Shown here one piece after another: positions 51,747-61,200 of a stretch of DNA of 64,000 nucleotides. The stretch is from NCBI RefSeq assembly GCF_900128475.1, contig NZ_LT635837.1, positions 115,866-179,865 on the forward strand, given 5' to 3'. A program made the position numbers and the translations under genes. Position 1 is the stretch's first letter; each line of letters opens with the position of its first letter. The notes under the pieces were generated by a model that saw nothing but the letters and a program-made list of their open reading frames with translations, was not told where the DNA came from and made no database searches. Origin of the DNA: Mediterranea massiliensis. Its GTDB lineage: Bacteria > Bacteroidota > Bacteroidia > Bacteroidales > Bacteroidaceae.

Positions 51747-54544
51747 ATGAATTGAACGATAAGGCAATAAATATATGTCAGGCAATAATCGGATTTAAAC
51801 TTGGAGTGAGTGATGATGAAATAAACCAAGCTATTTCCGACGTTACCAGTATCCCCATGTATGCAGGACTGGACAAAACCGAATTAAAAAAGAGTCTGTT
51901 GGCTATCTACAATGTAAAAGTGGATACATACCAGATTCTGGAAGGACGTGATGCTCGGATTCCCTGGTTAAAAGAATTTAAAGCAGAGCGTCAATCTGAA
52001 TGGCTTTTTTGGACCAGGTATAAAAGGTACTTGGCCGAACAAAAACATTTTGCGCCGGAGGTTATTTCACAATTGGACGATTTAACTGATCGTATTTTGG
52101 ACAAGTTGTTTAATCCACAGCGCGATGATGTTATCATTAATAAGAAGGGACTTGTCGTTGGACAAGTGCAGTCTGGTAAAACGGCAAACTATACGGGACT
52201 TATTTGCAAAGCAGCCGATGCTGGATTCAATCTGATTATCATATTGGCCGGTATACACAATAATCTGAGAAGTCAGACACAGACTCGTATAGATGAGGGG
52301 TTCTTGGGGTTTGATACACAGAATACCAGAGCATACGACATGAATCGAACCATACGGATTGGAGTAGGCCTTATTCCAGGATTTGACAATGCCATTGCCA
52401 ATTCCTACACGACTAGTACAGAAAGAGGCGATTTTACTAAACAAGCAGCAAATACTGCCGGCTTCAACTTCAACAATCCACAGCCGATTATTCTTGTGAT
52501 AAAGAAAAATGTATCTGTGCTCAAACGATTATACAGTTGGCTAAAATCACAATCAACTCACGATATCATAGCCAACAAGTCCCTGCTTCTTATTGACGAC
52601 GAAGCGGACAATGCCTCCATAAATACCAGTCGAGATGGTGATGACCCGACCGCCATAAATAAAAACATATGCAAGATTATCAAGTTGTTTAACCGGTCTG
52701 CTTATGTTGGTTACACGGCCACACCGTTTGCCAATATCTTTATTCCTCTCGACAAGGACGACCTTTTTCCAAAGGATTTCATTATAAACCTCCCGGCTCC
52801 GGACAACTACATTGGTCCTGAGAAGGTCTTTGGAACTTCGGCAAATCCCGATGGGAACGAAGATCTTTTGCCAATTGTCTTCCCGGTTACGGATAGTGAT
52901 ACATTCGTTCCTGCAGGGCATAAAAGAGATGATCCAAAACCAACCATAGATGATATTCCGGAATCGTTAAAAACGGCCATTAAGTGTTTTATTATTACTT
53001 GCGCCATACGCATTGCACGGGGGCAGGAAAACAAGCATAACTCCATGCTGATTCATGTGTCCCGTTTTCAGGCATGGCAAAATCACCTCAAGATAATCAT
53101 TGATCGTCTATTCAAGTATTACAAGAATGAAATCGAGGCGAATGATCCGACCATAATGGAAGAGTTTCGCCAAATTTTCGAGGAAGATACTCCAAACTAT
53201 CGTTCGTATTGTAGCATTACCCGAGAAATTATGAATTCACCCGTTCTGTCCCGAGTTGACAACCGAATGAGGCTTCATACGTGGAATGAGATTAAGCCTC
53301 TGCTATATCGAGCGGTACAGAAAATTGAGGTCAAATCCATCAACGGTACATCTGGGGACAGTTTGACATATTATGAGAATGAAAAAAACGGCATTTCAGT
53401 TATTGCCATTGGAGGTGACAAGTTGTCTCGTGGTCTTACACTTGAGGGCCTGTCTGTAAGCTATTTCTTGCGCGCTTCAAAAATGTACGACACATTGATG
53501 CAGATGGGACGATGGTTCGGATATCGTCCCGGCTATGTGGACCTTTGTCGGCTCTTTACCAGTAACGAACTGAATGAATGGTATCGACACATAACTCTTG
53601 CCAGTGACGAACTGCGGGAAGAGTTCAGATATCTGGCAGAATCAGGTGGAACACCAGAGAACTATGCCCTGAAGGTTCGTACTCATCCTGGACAACTGCA
53701 GATAACGTCCATATCCAAAATGCGCCATACAAGAAATATTCAGGTTTCATGGGCAGGTCGTCTTGTAGAGACCTATCAGTTGCTTCAGAATTCGATCGCC
53801 AAACGGAACAATTTGGCGGTAACAGACAGTCTTCTTTCGGAGCTTGGTACTCCAGACAGAATCAAGAGCGACTATCTGTGGACTGGTGTATCTTCTGATA
53901 TCATATGCGACTATCTGTCTCGATTCCAACTTCCAGAATCCCTGACTAAGGTAAATCTGGATCTTATATGCGACTATATTAGGGAACTGAATGAAGTCGG
54001 AGAACTCATTTCCTGGAATATTGCCTTGATGAGTAAGAATGTCGATAAAAACACGTGTGTCCACACTTTCTCCAACGGCGTGCAAGTGGGTTGTTTTATT
54101 CGTAGACAGGCAGAAGATGCCCAGAATTCCAAGACATACTATATTCGTAAGAACCATATCGTCGGCAATCCAACGGACGAATTCATCGACCTTCCCGCTA
54201 ACATGCTGTCGGATGCACTTGACGAGACGAGAGACCGAAAATTCAAAGCCGGTGAAGAGTGGAAACATGATTACCCCTCCCCCCAGCTCGTGAGACAAGA
54301 GTTCCGGTCTAAACAGACTCCATTACTTATGATTTATCCATTAAATCCTGCATTTTCAAATGTGTCAGGATTAACGGATACAACCACTGATACAAAAAAC
54401 GATGAACCATTTATCGGATTCGCCATAGCATTTCCACATAGCGATACCAACAAGGCGGTCTCTTATGTCGCCAATCAGGTAACGGATTTTGCAATTACGG
54501 AGGAAAATTTCGATAACACCAACGATAATACTTATGATGAATAG
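51743..54544 (+). CDS. Z1-domain protein (SF2-helicase-like endonuclease component)
   Basis: 933 residues. A P-loop GQVQSGKTANYTGLICKAADAG (about 132-153), the Z1 motif LIIILAGIHNNLRSQTQTRIDEGF, a DEAD-like box LLLIDDEADNASINTSRDGDDPTAINK, VGYTATPFANIFI, and the late helicase motif GDKLSRGLTLEGLSVSYFLRASKMYDTLMQMGRWFGYRPGY broken across two helices. The family couples helicase-like remodelling to nucleolytic defence. It is the largest protein of the cassette; starts and stops overlap with both neighbours. Confidence 0.92.
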   Translation: MNELNDKAINICQAIIGFKLGVSDDEINQAISDVTSIPMYAGLDKTELKKSLLAIYNVKVDTYQILEGRDARIPWLKEFKAERQSEWLFWTRYKRYLAEQKHFAPEVISQLDDLTDRILDKLFNPQRDDVIINKKGLVVGQVQSGKTANYTGLICKAADAGFNLIIILAGIHNNLRSQTQTRIDEGFLGFDTQNTRAYDMNRTIRIGVGLIPGFDNAIANSYTTSTERGDFTKQAANTAGFNFNNPQPIILVIKKNVSVLKRLYSWLKSQSTHDIIANKSLLLIDDEADNASINTSRDGDDPTAINKNICKIIKLFNRSAYVGYTATPFANIFIPLDKDDLFPKDFIINLPAPDNYIGPEKVFGTSANPDGNEDLLPIVFPVTDSDTFVPAGHKRDDPKPTIDDIPESLKTAIKCFIITCAIRIARGQENKHNSMLIHVSRFQAWQNHLKIIIDRLFKYYKNEIEANDPTIMEEFRQIFEEDTPNYRSYCSITREIMNSPVLSRVDNRMRLHTWNEIKPLLYRAVQKIEVKSINGTSGDSLTYYENEKNGISVIAIGGDKLSRGLTLEGLSVSYFLRASKMYDTLMQMGRWFGYRPGYVDLCRLFTSNELNEWYRHITLASDELREEFRYLAESGGTPENYALKVRTHPGQLQITSISKMRHTRNIQVSWAGRLVETYQLLQNSIAKRNNLAVTDSLLSELGTPDRIKSDYLWTGVSSDIICDYLSRFQLPESLTKVNLDLICDYIRELNEVGELISWNIALMSKNVDKNTCVHTFSNGVQVGCFIRRQAEDAQNSKTYYIRKNHIVGNPTDEFIDLPANMLSDALDETRDRKFKAGEEWKHDYPSPQLVRQEFRSKQTPLLMIYPLNPAFSNVSGLTDTTTDTKNDEPFIGFAIAFPHSDTNKAVSYVANQVTDFAITEENFDNTNDNTYDE

Positions 54545-55550
54545 TAATTCTATAATAGATATATGGGATAATCTGAGCATGGGAGAAGAAGTTGGACTCA
54601 CCAAACGCAGAGTTCCAATTGAATCTCCTCTGTGCATATACGGAACATATCGATACCCAGATAATCTGTTTGGTATTGCATTCTCTTATAACAAAGATCT
54701 GACTATCCCTGTCGAACAATTTAGGAGTCTAAAAGAACTTAAAATTCAGCAGATGTCAGACAAAAGTTTTGAGTACAAAAACTTGTTGCTAATCCAACTG
54801 CTTCATACGGATTGTCTGGGAGTATTTGCAACATTATGTTCAGATTTAGTAAGTGCCGTAACAAGGGAGGTGTCTGAAGATACGGCCATTCGTATTGTCT
54901 TAAATCAACTTGAAAAATGGAGAACTTTGTTTGATCGTGGCCTCGCATCCGGTCTTACACCAAGCGAACAACAAGGCTTGTATGGTGAACTTCATCTTTT
55001 GTCTCGCATGTTGCGCCGAAATGCTATCAACAAGACGGATATTGTTAGTTTCTGGGTTGGCTGCGACAAAGCCATGAGAGACTTCCAAGGTGAAGATTGG
55101 GCTATAGAAGTAAAGACTACGGCAACAAACAGCTCAGACCGACTTGTCATCAATGGGGAACGCCAATTGGATAGTACGTTAATTAACAGACTGTTTCTAT
55201 ATCATCTTTCCGTTGAGGTTTCTAGAAAAAATGGACAGACATTAAATAAGGAAGTTGAGGATCTGAGAAAAATGTTATCGGATGACGTGATTGCATTACA
55301 CAATTTCAATTCCTGTTTGACACATGCAGGATATTTTAATGAACATGCCTCCTTGTATCAGGATCGTTGTTATAGGATTCGCAGTGAACAGGCTTATCAC
55401 ATATCAGGAAATTTCCCTAGAATAGTGGAGCAAGAGCTGCGCATTGGAGTCAGCAATGTTACATATACTATCAATACGTCCGCTTGCAAAGAATATGAGG
55501 TAAATGATACGGAACTCTTTAAAAATACAATTGACCATGAAAGAGATTGA
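54534..55550 (+). CDS. PD-(D/E)XK motif protein (DUF4420-like)
   Basis: 338 residues from ATG 54534 (11-bp overlap with the Z1 gene); ATG 54537 is equally possible. The nuclease core shows an early Glu in GLYGELHLLSRML and then DFQGEDWAIEVKTTAT, giving the E-x-K pair. DUF4420-type proteins are a fixed part of MORC/Z1/AIPR cassettes and are likely the DNA-cutting subunit. It overlaps the AIPR gene by 14 bp. Confidence 0.85.
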   Translation: MMNSNSIIDIWDNLSMGEEVGLTKRRVPIESPLCIYGTYRYPDNLFGIAFSYNKDLTIPVEQFRSLKELKIQQMSDKSFEYKNLLLIQLLHTDCLGVFATLCSDLVSAVTREVSEDTAIRIVLNQLEKWRTLFDRGLASGLTPSEQQGLYGELHLLSRMLRRNAINKTDIVSFWVGCDKAMRDFQGEDWAIEVKTTATNSSDRLVINGERQLDSTLINRLFLYHLSVEVSRKNGQTLNKEVEDLRKMLSDDVIALHNFNSCLTHAGYFNEHASLYQDRCYRIRSEQAYHISGNFPRIVEQELRIGVSNVTYTINTSACKEYEVNDTELFKNTIDHERD

Positions 55551-57900
55551 GAAGTTTTATCAGTCATTGATGCAAGACGTTGTTGCCATGCAGTCAGGTG
55601 ATGAAGAGGGCAACACTCAAGAGCAGATATTTACTCGAATATGCTTGGATATGCTGGCTGACGCTGCTGAAACGGAAAATGTATCGGTCGCTTATGACGA
55701 ACGTGATTTGAGAAAAAAAGGCCAGCATAAGATAAACGGGTATGCAATCTCGGATAATTACGAAACCGTAGATCTTTTTATTACCCTCTACGCAAACACC
55801 ATGGAAGCTCGGACAATATCCAAAGGAGAGATAGATACAGCAGCCAAAATGATAACGAATTTTTTTCGCCGAGCCATATACAACGATTATGTAAATGAAG
55901 TTGCAGAATCTTCCGAAATCTTTGAATTCGCAAATACGCTGGCCAATTATGCGGAACTGCGTAACAATCTGATTCGCGTAAATGCCTTCATCCTGACGAA
56001 CGGCGTGTACAAGGGAGAACTGCCTGCCAGCCAGACCATTTGTGGATACAACATCTACTACAAAGTTATAGACATAGAGTTCCTTTATAAGATTTCCGAA
56101 CAGGCTGGAGTTCCCATAGAGTTGGATTTTGAGAACCTTGACGGACACAAATATGAAATTCCATGTCTTGCTGCCAATCTGAGCAATTCGGATTATGAAG
56201 CATATGTTGCCATTATGTCTGGAGAATGTTTAGCCAAACTTTATGAATGCTATGGTGCTCGTTTACTTGAACAGAACGTACGTTCGTTTCTTCAGTTTAC
56301 GGGAAAAATCAATAAGGGAATACGTGAAACCATCAAGAATGAGCCTCACATGTTTCTGGCATATAACAACGGTATTGCTGCAACTGCTGATCATATTGAA
56401 CTGGATGAGACAAAACATTTCATCAGACACATCAGTAATCTCCAGATTGTCAATGGAGGTCAGACGACAGCTTCCATCTATAATACAGCAAAAAAGGATA
56501 AGGCTGACATTTCCCAAATTCAAGTCCAAGTAAAACTGTCCGTCATCAAGGACAAGGATCAGTACGCGGAAATTGTTTCACGTATATCGCGCTATGCCAA
56601 TACTCAGAACAAAGTCAATGATGCTGACTTCTCGGCCAACAATCCGGCTCTTGTAGAAATCGAACGAATCTCAAGATACGTATTTGCTCCAGCAACTCCG
56701 ACCAACAATTTACAGACAGTATGGTTCTTTGAACGGGCTCGTGGACAATACAAGACCTTACGAGCCAAGGAAGGCTTTACCAAATCCAGACAAAAGGCTT
56801 TTGATCTAAAATATCCAAAGAAGCAGGTTGTGACGAAAGTAGAACTTGCCAAATATGTCAATGCTTGGCAGGAGATTTATAATGGCAAAAATCTGGCTGT
56901 TGGGCCTCATATCGTCGTTCGGGGAAATGAAAAGAACTATGCACGTTTCATAAACTATAATCTTCCGGATGCCAAACATATTGATGTCGCATGGTTTGAG
57001 GACACAATAGCCAAGGCAATTCTCTTCAAGACCGCAGACAAACGTTATGGAACCAAACTTTCAGGAAATCATATTGGTGAATTAAAACAAGTTGTCGTTC
57101 CGTATACCTTGTCTCTCTTGAATATCATTACAGAGGGACAATTGGATTTGTATCGGATCTGGAAAAATCAATCGATATCGCCGGCATTGTCGGATTTTAT
57201 ATATGATTTGATGAAACAAGTCAACGAGTTTATTCTTAAAGAATCCCCTGTTTCTCACTATATCGAATGGGCAAAAAAAGAAGAGTGCTGGTTAAAAGTT
57301 CGTTCAAATAATTGGACCTATAATCTTGATGAGATACAACAGGATTTCATTGATGAGAAAAATCCTCCCAAACGCAATCACAAAAACGATGGTGAAGATG
57401 AAGAGTTGGAGAAACGGCATAAGGAGGATATCATACGGGCCATCCCTTTTTCCCTCTGGAAGAAGATAGAGGCGTGGGGACGCGATACGGAAATGCTGCA
57501 GCCGACCTTAACTTCTATGGCAAGTGATATTGCATATAAAATCAAGAATAATCGTAAACTGAACGACAATGATATCTCCAGAGGATATCTGATTTATGAA
57601 AATGTCTGGCAACATAACCCAGAACTTCTTGAGGAAGCGGATAATTTGGCGGAATTGGATCGTATAAAAGCAAGCGAAAGCGCAAATGCCATATCCAACC
57701 AAGTAGACTGTCGCGATGAAATTACGTTGGAACTAATCAAAAAAATGGTGGAATGGGACAAACGACGGCGAATCCTTGAAGATTGGAAATGGAAAGCCAT
57801 GAAGGATGTCGCCGATGGAATAAAACCATTGACAGACAGGATGAAGTACGCCTTCTATTTCAATTTGCAGAAGTTAAGGAAGGCTGGATTTTCAAATTGA
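55537..57900 (+). CDS. AIPR (abortive infection phage resistance) protein
   Basis: 787 residues from ATG 55537 (MKEIEKFYQSL). The AIPR domain is clear at about 285-430: NLQIVNGGQTTASIYNTAKKD, VSRISRYANTQNKVNDADFSANNP, and WFFERARGQYKT. AIPR proteins are associated with phage abortive infection and are constant partners of Z1 and DUF4420. The mechanism is not known; RNA or DNA cleavage has been proposed. The C-terminal ~200 residues are helical and charged. Confidence 0.92.
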   Translation: MKEIEKFYQSLMQDVVAMQSGDEEGNTQEQIFTRICLDMLADAAETENVSVAYDERDLRKKGQHKINGYAISDNYETVDLFITLYANTMEARTISKGEIDTAAKMITNFFRRAIYNDYVNEVAESSEIFEFANTLANYAELRNNLIRVNAFILTNGVYKGELPASQTICGYNIYYKVIDIEFLYKISEQAGVPIELDFENLDGHKYEIPCLAANLSNSDYEAYVAIMSGECLAKLYECYGARLLEQNVRSFLQFTGKINKGIRETIKNEPHMFLAYNNGIAATADHIELDETKHFIRHISNLQIVNGGQTTASIYNTAKKDKADISQIQVQVKLSVIKDKDQYAEIVSRISRYANTQNKVNDADFSANNPALVEIERISRYVFAPATPTNNLQTVWFFERARGQYKTLRAKEGFTKSRQKAFDLKYPKKQVVTKVELAKYVNAWQEIYNGKNLAVGPHIVVRGNEKNYARFINYNLPDAKHIDVAWFEDTIAKAILFKTADKRYGTKLSGNHIGELKQVVVPYTLSLLNIITEGQLDLYRIWKNQSISPALSDFIYDLMKQVNEFILKESPVSHYIEWAKKEECWLKVRSNNWTYNLDEIQQDFIDEKNPPKRNHKNDGEDEELEKRHKEDIIRAIPFSLWKKIEAWGRDTEMLQPTLTSMASDIAYKIKNNRKLNDNDISRGYLIYENVWQHNPELLEEADNLAELDRIKASESANAISNQVDCRDEITLELIKKMVEWDKRRRILEDWKWKAMKDVADGIKPLTDRMKYAFYFNLQKLRKAGFSN

Positions 57901-57908
57901 CGATTGAT

Positions 57909-58331
57909 ATGGATATTTGGAGCCGAGAAAAAAGATCTGAAGTCATGTCCCGAATCAAAAATAAGGGTACGAAACCGGAAATTATGCTCCGCAAGGCTCT
58001 TTTTGCCCGCGGATTTCGCTATCGTGTCAATGTCAAAAGTCTTCCAGGAAAACCGGATATAGTTCTGCCACGATACAAAACTGTAATTTTCGTTCATGGA
58101 TGTTTCTGGCACGGACATCCTGGTTGTAAATATGCATATACTCCCAAAAGCAATACGGAATTCTGGATTAACAAAATATCAAGTAACCGAGAACGGGATG
58201 TAATCACAAAACACAAACTTGAAGAATCAGGCTGGAAGGTTATTATCGTTTGGGAATGCGAGCTTAGACATGAAAAGGATTTCTCAATTCTAATAGAGCG
58301 TTTATCCCAGAATATCCGTTCCACCAAATAA
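57909..58331 (+). CDS. vsr: Very short patch repair endonuclease Vsr
   Basis: 140 residues, full length. Conserved MSRIKNKGTKPEIMLRKALFARGFRYR, the catalytic region LPGKPDIVLPRYKTVIFVHGCFWHGHPGC with the metal-binding Asp and His residues, and the C-terminal WKVIIVWECEL. It nicks next to T in T:G mismatches formed when 5-methylcytosine deaminates, matching the methyltransferase at the head of the operon. It follows AIPR by 8 bp, so methylase and repair enzyme bracket the whole cassette. Confidence 0.93.
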   Translation: MDIWSREKRSEVMSRIKNKGTKPEIMLRKALFARGFRYRVNVKSLPGKPDIVLPRYKTVIFVHGCFWHGHPGCKYAYTPKSNTEFWINKISSNRERDVITKHKLEESGWKVIIVWECELRHEKDFSILIERLSQNIRSTK

Positions 58332-58347
58332 TATAGACAATAAATTT

Positions 58348-58390
58348 AAGTGTGTCAAGTAAGGAATTTATTAACTTTACAGACACACTT
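58348..58390 (+). terminator. Terminator of the defence operon, partly used as IS66 target
   Basis: AAGTGTGTC (58348-58356) and GACACACTT (58382-58390) are perfect arms. The following CTTATTTT (58388-58395) became the IS66 target duplication. Confidence 0.6.
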
Positions 58391-58395
58391 ATTTT
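58388..58395. repeat. IS66 target-site duplication, left copy (CTTATTTT)
   Basis: Matches 61065-61072 exactly. Confidence 0.9.
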
Positions 58396-58583
58396 GTAAG
58401 CCTCCGATAAAGTACACATTGTAGATTCATAAAACAACAAACTCTTCTTATCAACGAATATAAAGTTGACAGGAAGAGTTTGCTATTCTGTAAGCCTCCG
58501 ATAAAGTACACATTGTAGATTCATAAAACAACAAACTCTTCTTATCAACGAATATAAAGTTGACAGGAAGAGTTTGCTATTCT
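58396..58583. repeat. Two tandem copies of the 94-bp IS66 left end
   Basis: 58396-58489 is repeated at once as 58490-58583, identical by eye. The first copy abuts the target duplication. Confidence 0.93.
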
Positions 58584-58595
58584 ATTGTATCTCTA

Positions 58596-60215
58596 TTAGA
58601 CTTCAATAGGATTTTCGTTGGACTTCTTCAACTTCCAGACATCCGGAAGCAGTTCCCGGATATCTTTGCCGGAATCTTTTTCCTGATAATATGGAAGCCT
58701 GGCAATGACATCGTTCAGCCATTCTCTTGGATTGACTTCCTGTGCCTTGCAGGTGGCAAGCAGTGAACAGATGACCGCTGTATTTTCCGCGGCCTCATGA
58801 TTCCCGCAGAAGAGGAAGTTCTTTCTTGAGAGCGTCAGAGGACGTATCGCATTTTCGGCCAGATTATTGTCTATCTTTATATTGCCGTCTTTGAGACAGG
58901 CCTTCATTCTGGGCCATAACGGATACGCATAGGAGATGGCCTGTCCCATCCGGTTTTTGGGCGGAACCTTGACATATGTGCTTTCCATCCACTTTTCAAA
59001 GGAATCCAGCAGAGGGGCGGACTGACGGTTCCGCAGTTCACGCCGTTCTTCCGCCGTATATTCCCGGGAGTCGGCAAAGTGCTCTGTCCGATAAATCTCC
59101 TGTATTGTTTTCAAGGCATGCTCCGCCAGACTTCTGTTTTCCTCCAGAGCCATCTCAAAATGGCGTCTGATATGGGCCAGGCAGGCTATGAGGCACACTC
59201 CTTCAGTACCTTCAAATACATTGTAGGCACTGTAACCGTCACTCTGCAGATATCCCTTGAAGTCCTTCAGCAGTTTCCTTATAGTCTGTCCCGAACGGGA
59301 ACCGTCATCGTAATGGAAAATGACCAGCTTTTCCATGACCGCCCTGACCATCCACAGATACTCCTTGCCGGCCTTCCCCTTTCCCTTGCTGATTACCCTT
59401 ACAGTGGTCTCGTCCGCCTGAACATACCCGCATCCGACAACCAGCCGGACCAGCTCGCCATAAAGTGGTCTCAGCAGTTCACACACAGGCTTGAACCAGC
59501 CGCTCAGTGTGCTTTCGGAAAGACGGACACCCAGATGGCGGAACTCCTTGACCTGCCTGTAGAATGGAACGTGATATTCGTATTTCTGCAGGAGCATTTC
59601 GGCCAGCATGGTGGAACCGGCCAGACATTTGTAAACAGGAGAAGGTGGAAGCGGAGCAATGATTACGCCGCTTTCACCTTCCTTGGGAAGACTCAGGTTG
59701 TCTTTCAGTCCATATTTGGGACGGACAGTCTCCTTTACATACAGCCTGCCCGGTTCAAATTCCAGCGTACGGGTACGTTCCTCGCCGATCCGTCTGTAAC
59801 GGTCCAGATCCACCCGGTCGGGTTCAATTACCACTTCAACTACCGGCAGTCCCTCCAGGAGTTCGCGGTTACGCCGGGATTCCTTCTTCTTTCCATCGGG
59901 CTTTGCTTTTGAAGGAACCGCTGCGCTGCTGTCCTCTTCCCGGATGTCTTCATTCTGTCCGGTTGCAGGAACGGAATCGAACAGGGAGAGCTGGTTGGGA
60001 TCCAGGGCTGCCAGCTTCTCACTTCTCCGCCCGAAAAGCTGACGGTTCAGCCATGCTATCTGTGAGAGCAGTTCCTGTATCTTCCGTTGCAGCGCATCCG
60101 TCTGTTCCAGCAGTTTCCCGTTGGATTCGACAAGGGAACGGTTAGTCTCCAGGAGACCGGCTATCTGCTCCTGCTGACTCCTGATTATCTGTTCCATTGT
60201 ATCCTGCCGAATCAT
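58596..60215 (-). CDS. tnpC: IS66 transposase TnpC
   Basis: 539 residues. An N-terminal leucine-rich coiled coil (MEQIIRSQQEQIAGLLETNRSL), an IS66 zinc-finger-like region, then the DDE core: CGYVQADETTVRVI (first D), LQSDGYSAYN (second D) and IDNNLAENAIRPLTLSRKNFLFCG (E). It ends with the IS66 C-terminal CKAQEVNPREWLNDVIARLP. Intact, so this IS may be active. Confidence 0.95.
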   Translation of the reverse strand: MIRQDTMEQIIRSQQEQIAGLLETNRSLVESNGKLLEQTDALQRKIQELLSQIAWLNRQLFGRRSEKLAALDPNQLSLFDSVPATGQNEDIREEDSSAAVPSKAKPDGKKKESRRNRELLEGLPVVEVVIEPDRVDLDRYRRIGEERTRTLEFEPGRLYVKETVRPKYGLKDNLSLPKEGESGVIIAPLPPSPVYKCLAGSTMLAEMLLQKYEYHVPFYRQVKEFRHLGVRLSESTLSGWFKPVCELLRPLYGELVRLVVGCGYVQADETTVRVISKGKGKAGKEYLWMVRAVMEKLVIFHYDDGSRSGQTIRKLLKDFKGYLQSDGYSAYNVFEGTEGVCLIACLAHIRRHFEMALEENRSLAEHALKTIQEIYRTEHFADSREYTAEERRELRNRQSAPLLDSFEKWMESTYVKVPPKNRMGQAISYAYPLWPRMKACLKDGNIKIDNNLAENAIRPLTLSRKNFLFCGNHEAAENTAVICSLLATCKAQEVNPREWLNDVIARLPYYQEKDSGKDIRELLPDVWKLKKSNENPIEV

Positions 60216-60290
60216 CCGTTTCTATCTCTTTATACGATGTAAAGATACTGATTTTCCGTCAGATACGCAACCGGATACATGAAAAAACTT

Positions 60291-60659
60291 TCAGTAGAAG
60301 CCATTCTTTCTACTGGCTTTCAACCTTTTCAGCCTCTCGTTCGGATTGTCACTGATTCCTTCCACCATCATGACCAGGTCGCGCCATTCCATCGGATAAG
60401 ACCTGCTCCGGCTGTCATAGGCCGGCAGCCGGAATGTGCCTTCTTCCAGACGTTTCACATACAATACCATGCCGCCGTCTTCAGCATGGAGGAGCTTCAT
60501 GGTGGTCCTGCTTCTGTTTATGAAGATGAAGACATCGCCCAGACGGACGTCATGTCCCATCCGGTCGTGAACCACTCCGCACAGAGAATTGATCCCCTTG
60601 CGCATGTCCGTCTTTCCGGGACACAGGAAATAGCGCATGGTATCATTCAGACAGAACAT
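60291..60659 (-). CDS. tnpB: IS66 accessory protein TnpB
   Basis: 122 residues. The typical IS66 Orf2 pattern: YFLCPGKTDMRKGINSLCGVV, GDVFIFINRSRTTMKLLHAEDGGMVLYVKRLEEGTF. Needed for transposition, exact role unknown. It overlaps tnpA by 17 bp. Confidence 0.93.
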   Translation of the reverse strand: MFCLNDTMRYFLCPGKTDMRKGINSLCGVVHDRMGHDVRLGDVFIFINRSRTTMKLLHAEDGGMVLYVKRLEEGTFRLPAYDSRSRSYPMEWRDLVMMVEGISDNPNERLKRLKASRKNGFY

Positions 60660-60996
60660 GGCCGCATAATTTGTGTATCAATCCAAATGTCAGTTCAGGG
60701 TTCCCATGGCTGTCAAGGTGGATCCTGATTCCGGAAGGAAGCTCTATTGTCACGTCGCCACCCGCACCTGACGGGAAATTGCCCCTGCGACGCAGATCCA
60801 ATGGAATGAACGTATCATCGGGAAGCTTGTCCGGATGGCTGGTGTAAGTACGGCTCAGGCCAAATTTCTTCTTCCAATAATGGAAACAGGAGGATGAATA
60901 GGCCTCATTCTCACAGAAATCTTTTATGGTCAGGCCACTGGCCTGTTGTCTTTCATAAACAGACAGGAACTCTTCTTTACTCATTATTCGTTTCAT
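60643..60996 (-). CDS. tnpA: IS66 accessory protein TnpA
   Basis: 117 residues. An HTH-like start (MSKEEFLSVYERQQASGLTIKDFCENEAYSSSCFHYWKKKFG) as in the IS3/IS66 Orf1 group, and a C-terminal part ITIELPSGIRIHLD type. Probably binds the IS ends. First gene of the IS66 operon. Confidence 0.9.
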   Translation of the reverse strand: MKRIMSKEEFLSVYERQQASGLTIKDFCENEAYSSSCFHYWKKKFGLSRTYTSHPDKLPDDTFIPLDLRRRGNFPSGAGGDVTIELPSGIRIHLDSHGNPELTFGLIHKLCGHVLSE

Positions 60997-61064
60997 GGTC
61001 TTTTTATTGGCAAAGTAACGGAAGAGTGGATGGCTTTACAATGTGTATTTTATCGGATGCTTAC

Positions 61065-61072
61065 CTTATTTT
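61065..61072. repeat. IS66 target-site duplication, right copy (CTTATTTT)
   Basis: Matches 58388-58395. Confidence 0.9.
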
Positions 61073-61200
61073 AATATAAGCCACAATCTCATAATTTCTG
61101 ATCGTTGAAAAGCTTGTCAGCCAGTTTAATTATTCTAATTTAACGATCATTTAGGCTATAAATTCCTCCTTTTAGTGCTGACATCCCACTGATAAGTTTT

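Larger units (their letters stand above)
58396..61064. mobile_element. IS66-family insertion sequence with tandemly duplicated left end
   Basis: 2669 bp including the duplication. Inverted ends GTAAGCCTCCGATAAAG (left) and, at the right, the reverse complement of GTAAGCATCCGATAAAA; both continue to TACACATTGTA. 8-bp target duplication CTTATTTT on both sides. It carries tnpA, tnpB and tnpC on the minus strand, all open. Confidence 0.93.

Noticed and set aside
58396..58583. 94-bp tandem repeat as CRISPR or satellite
   Set aside because: Both units are IS66 left ends; no variable spacers.
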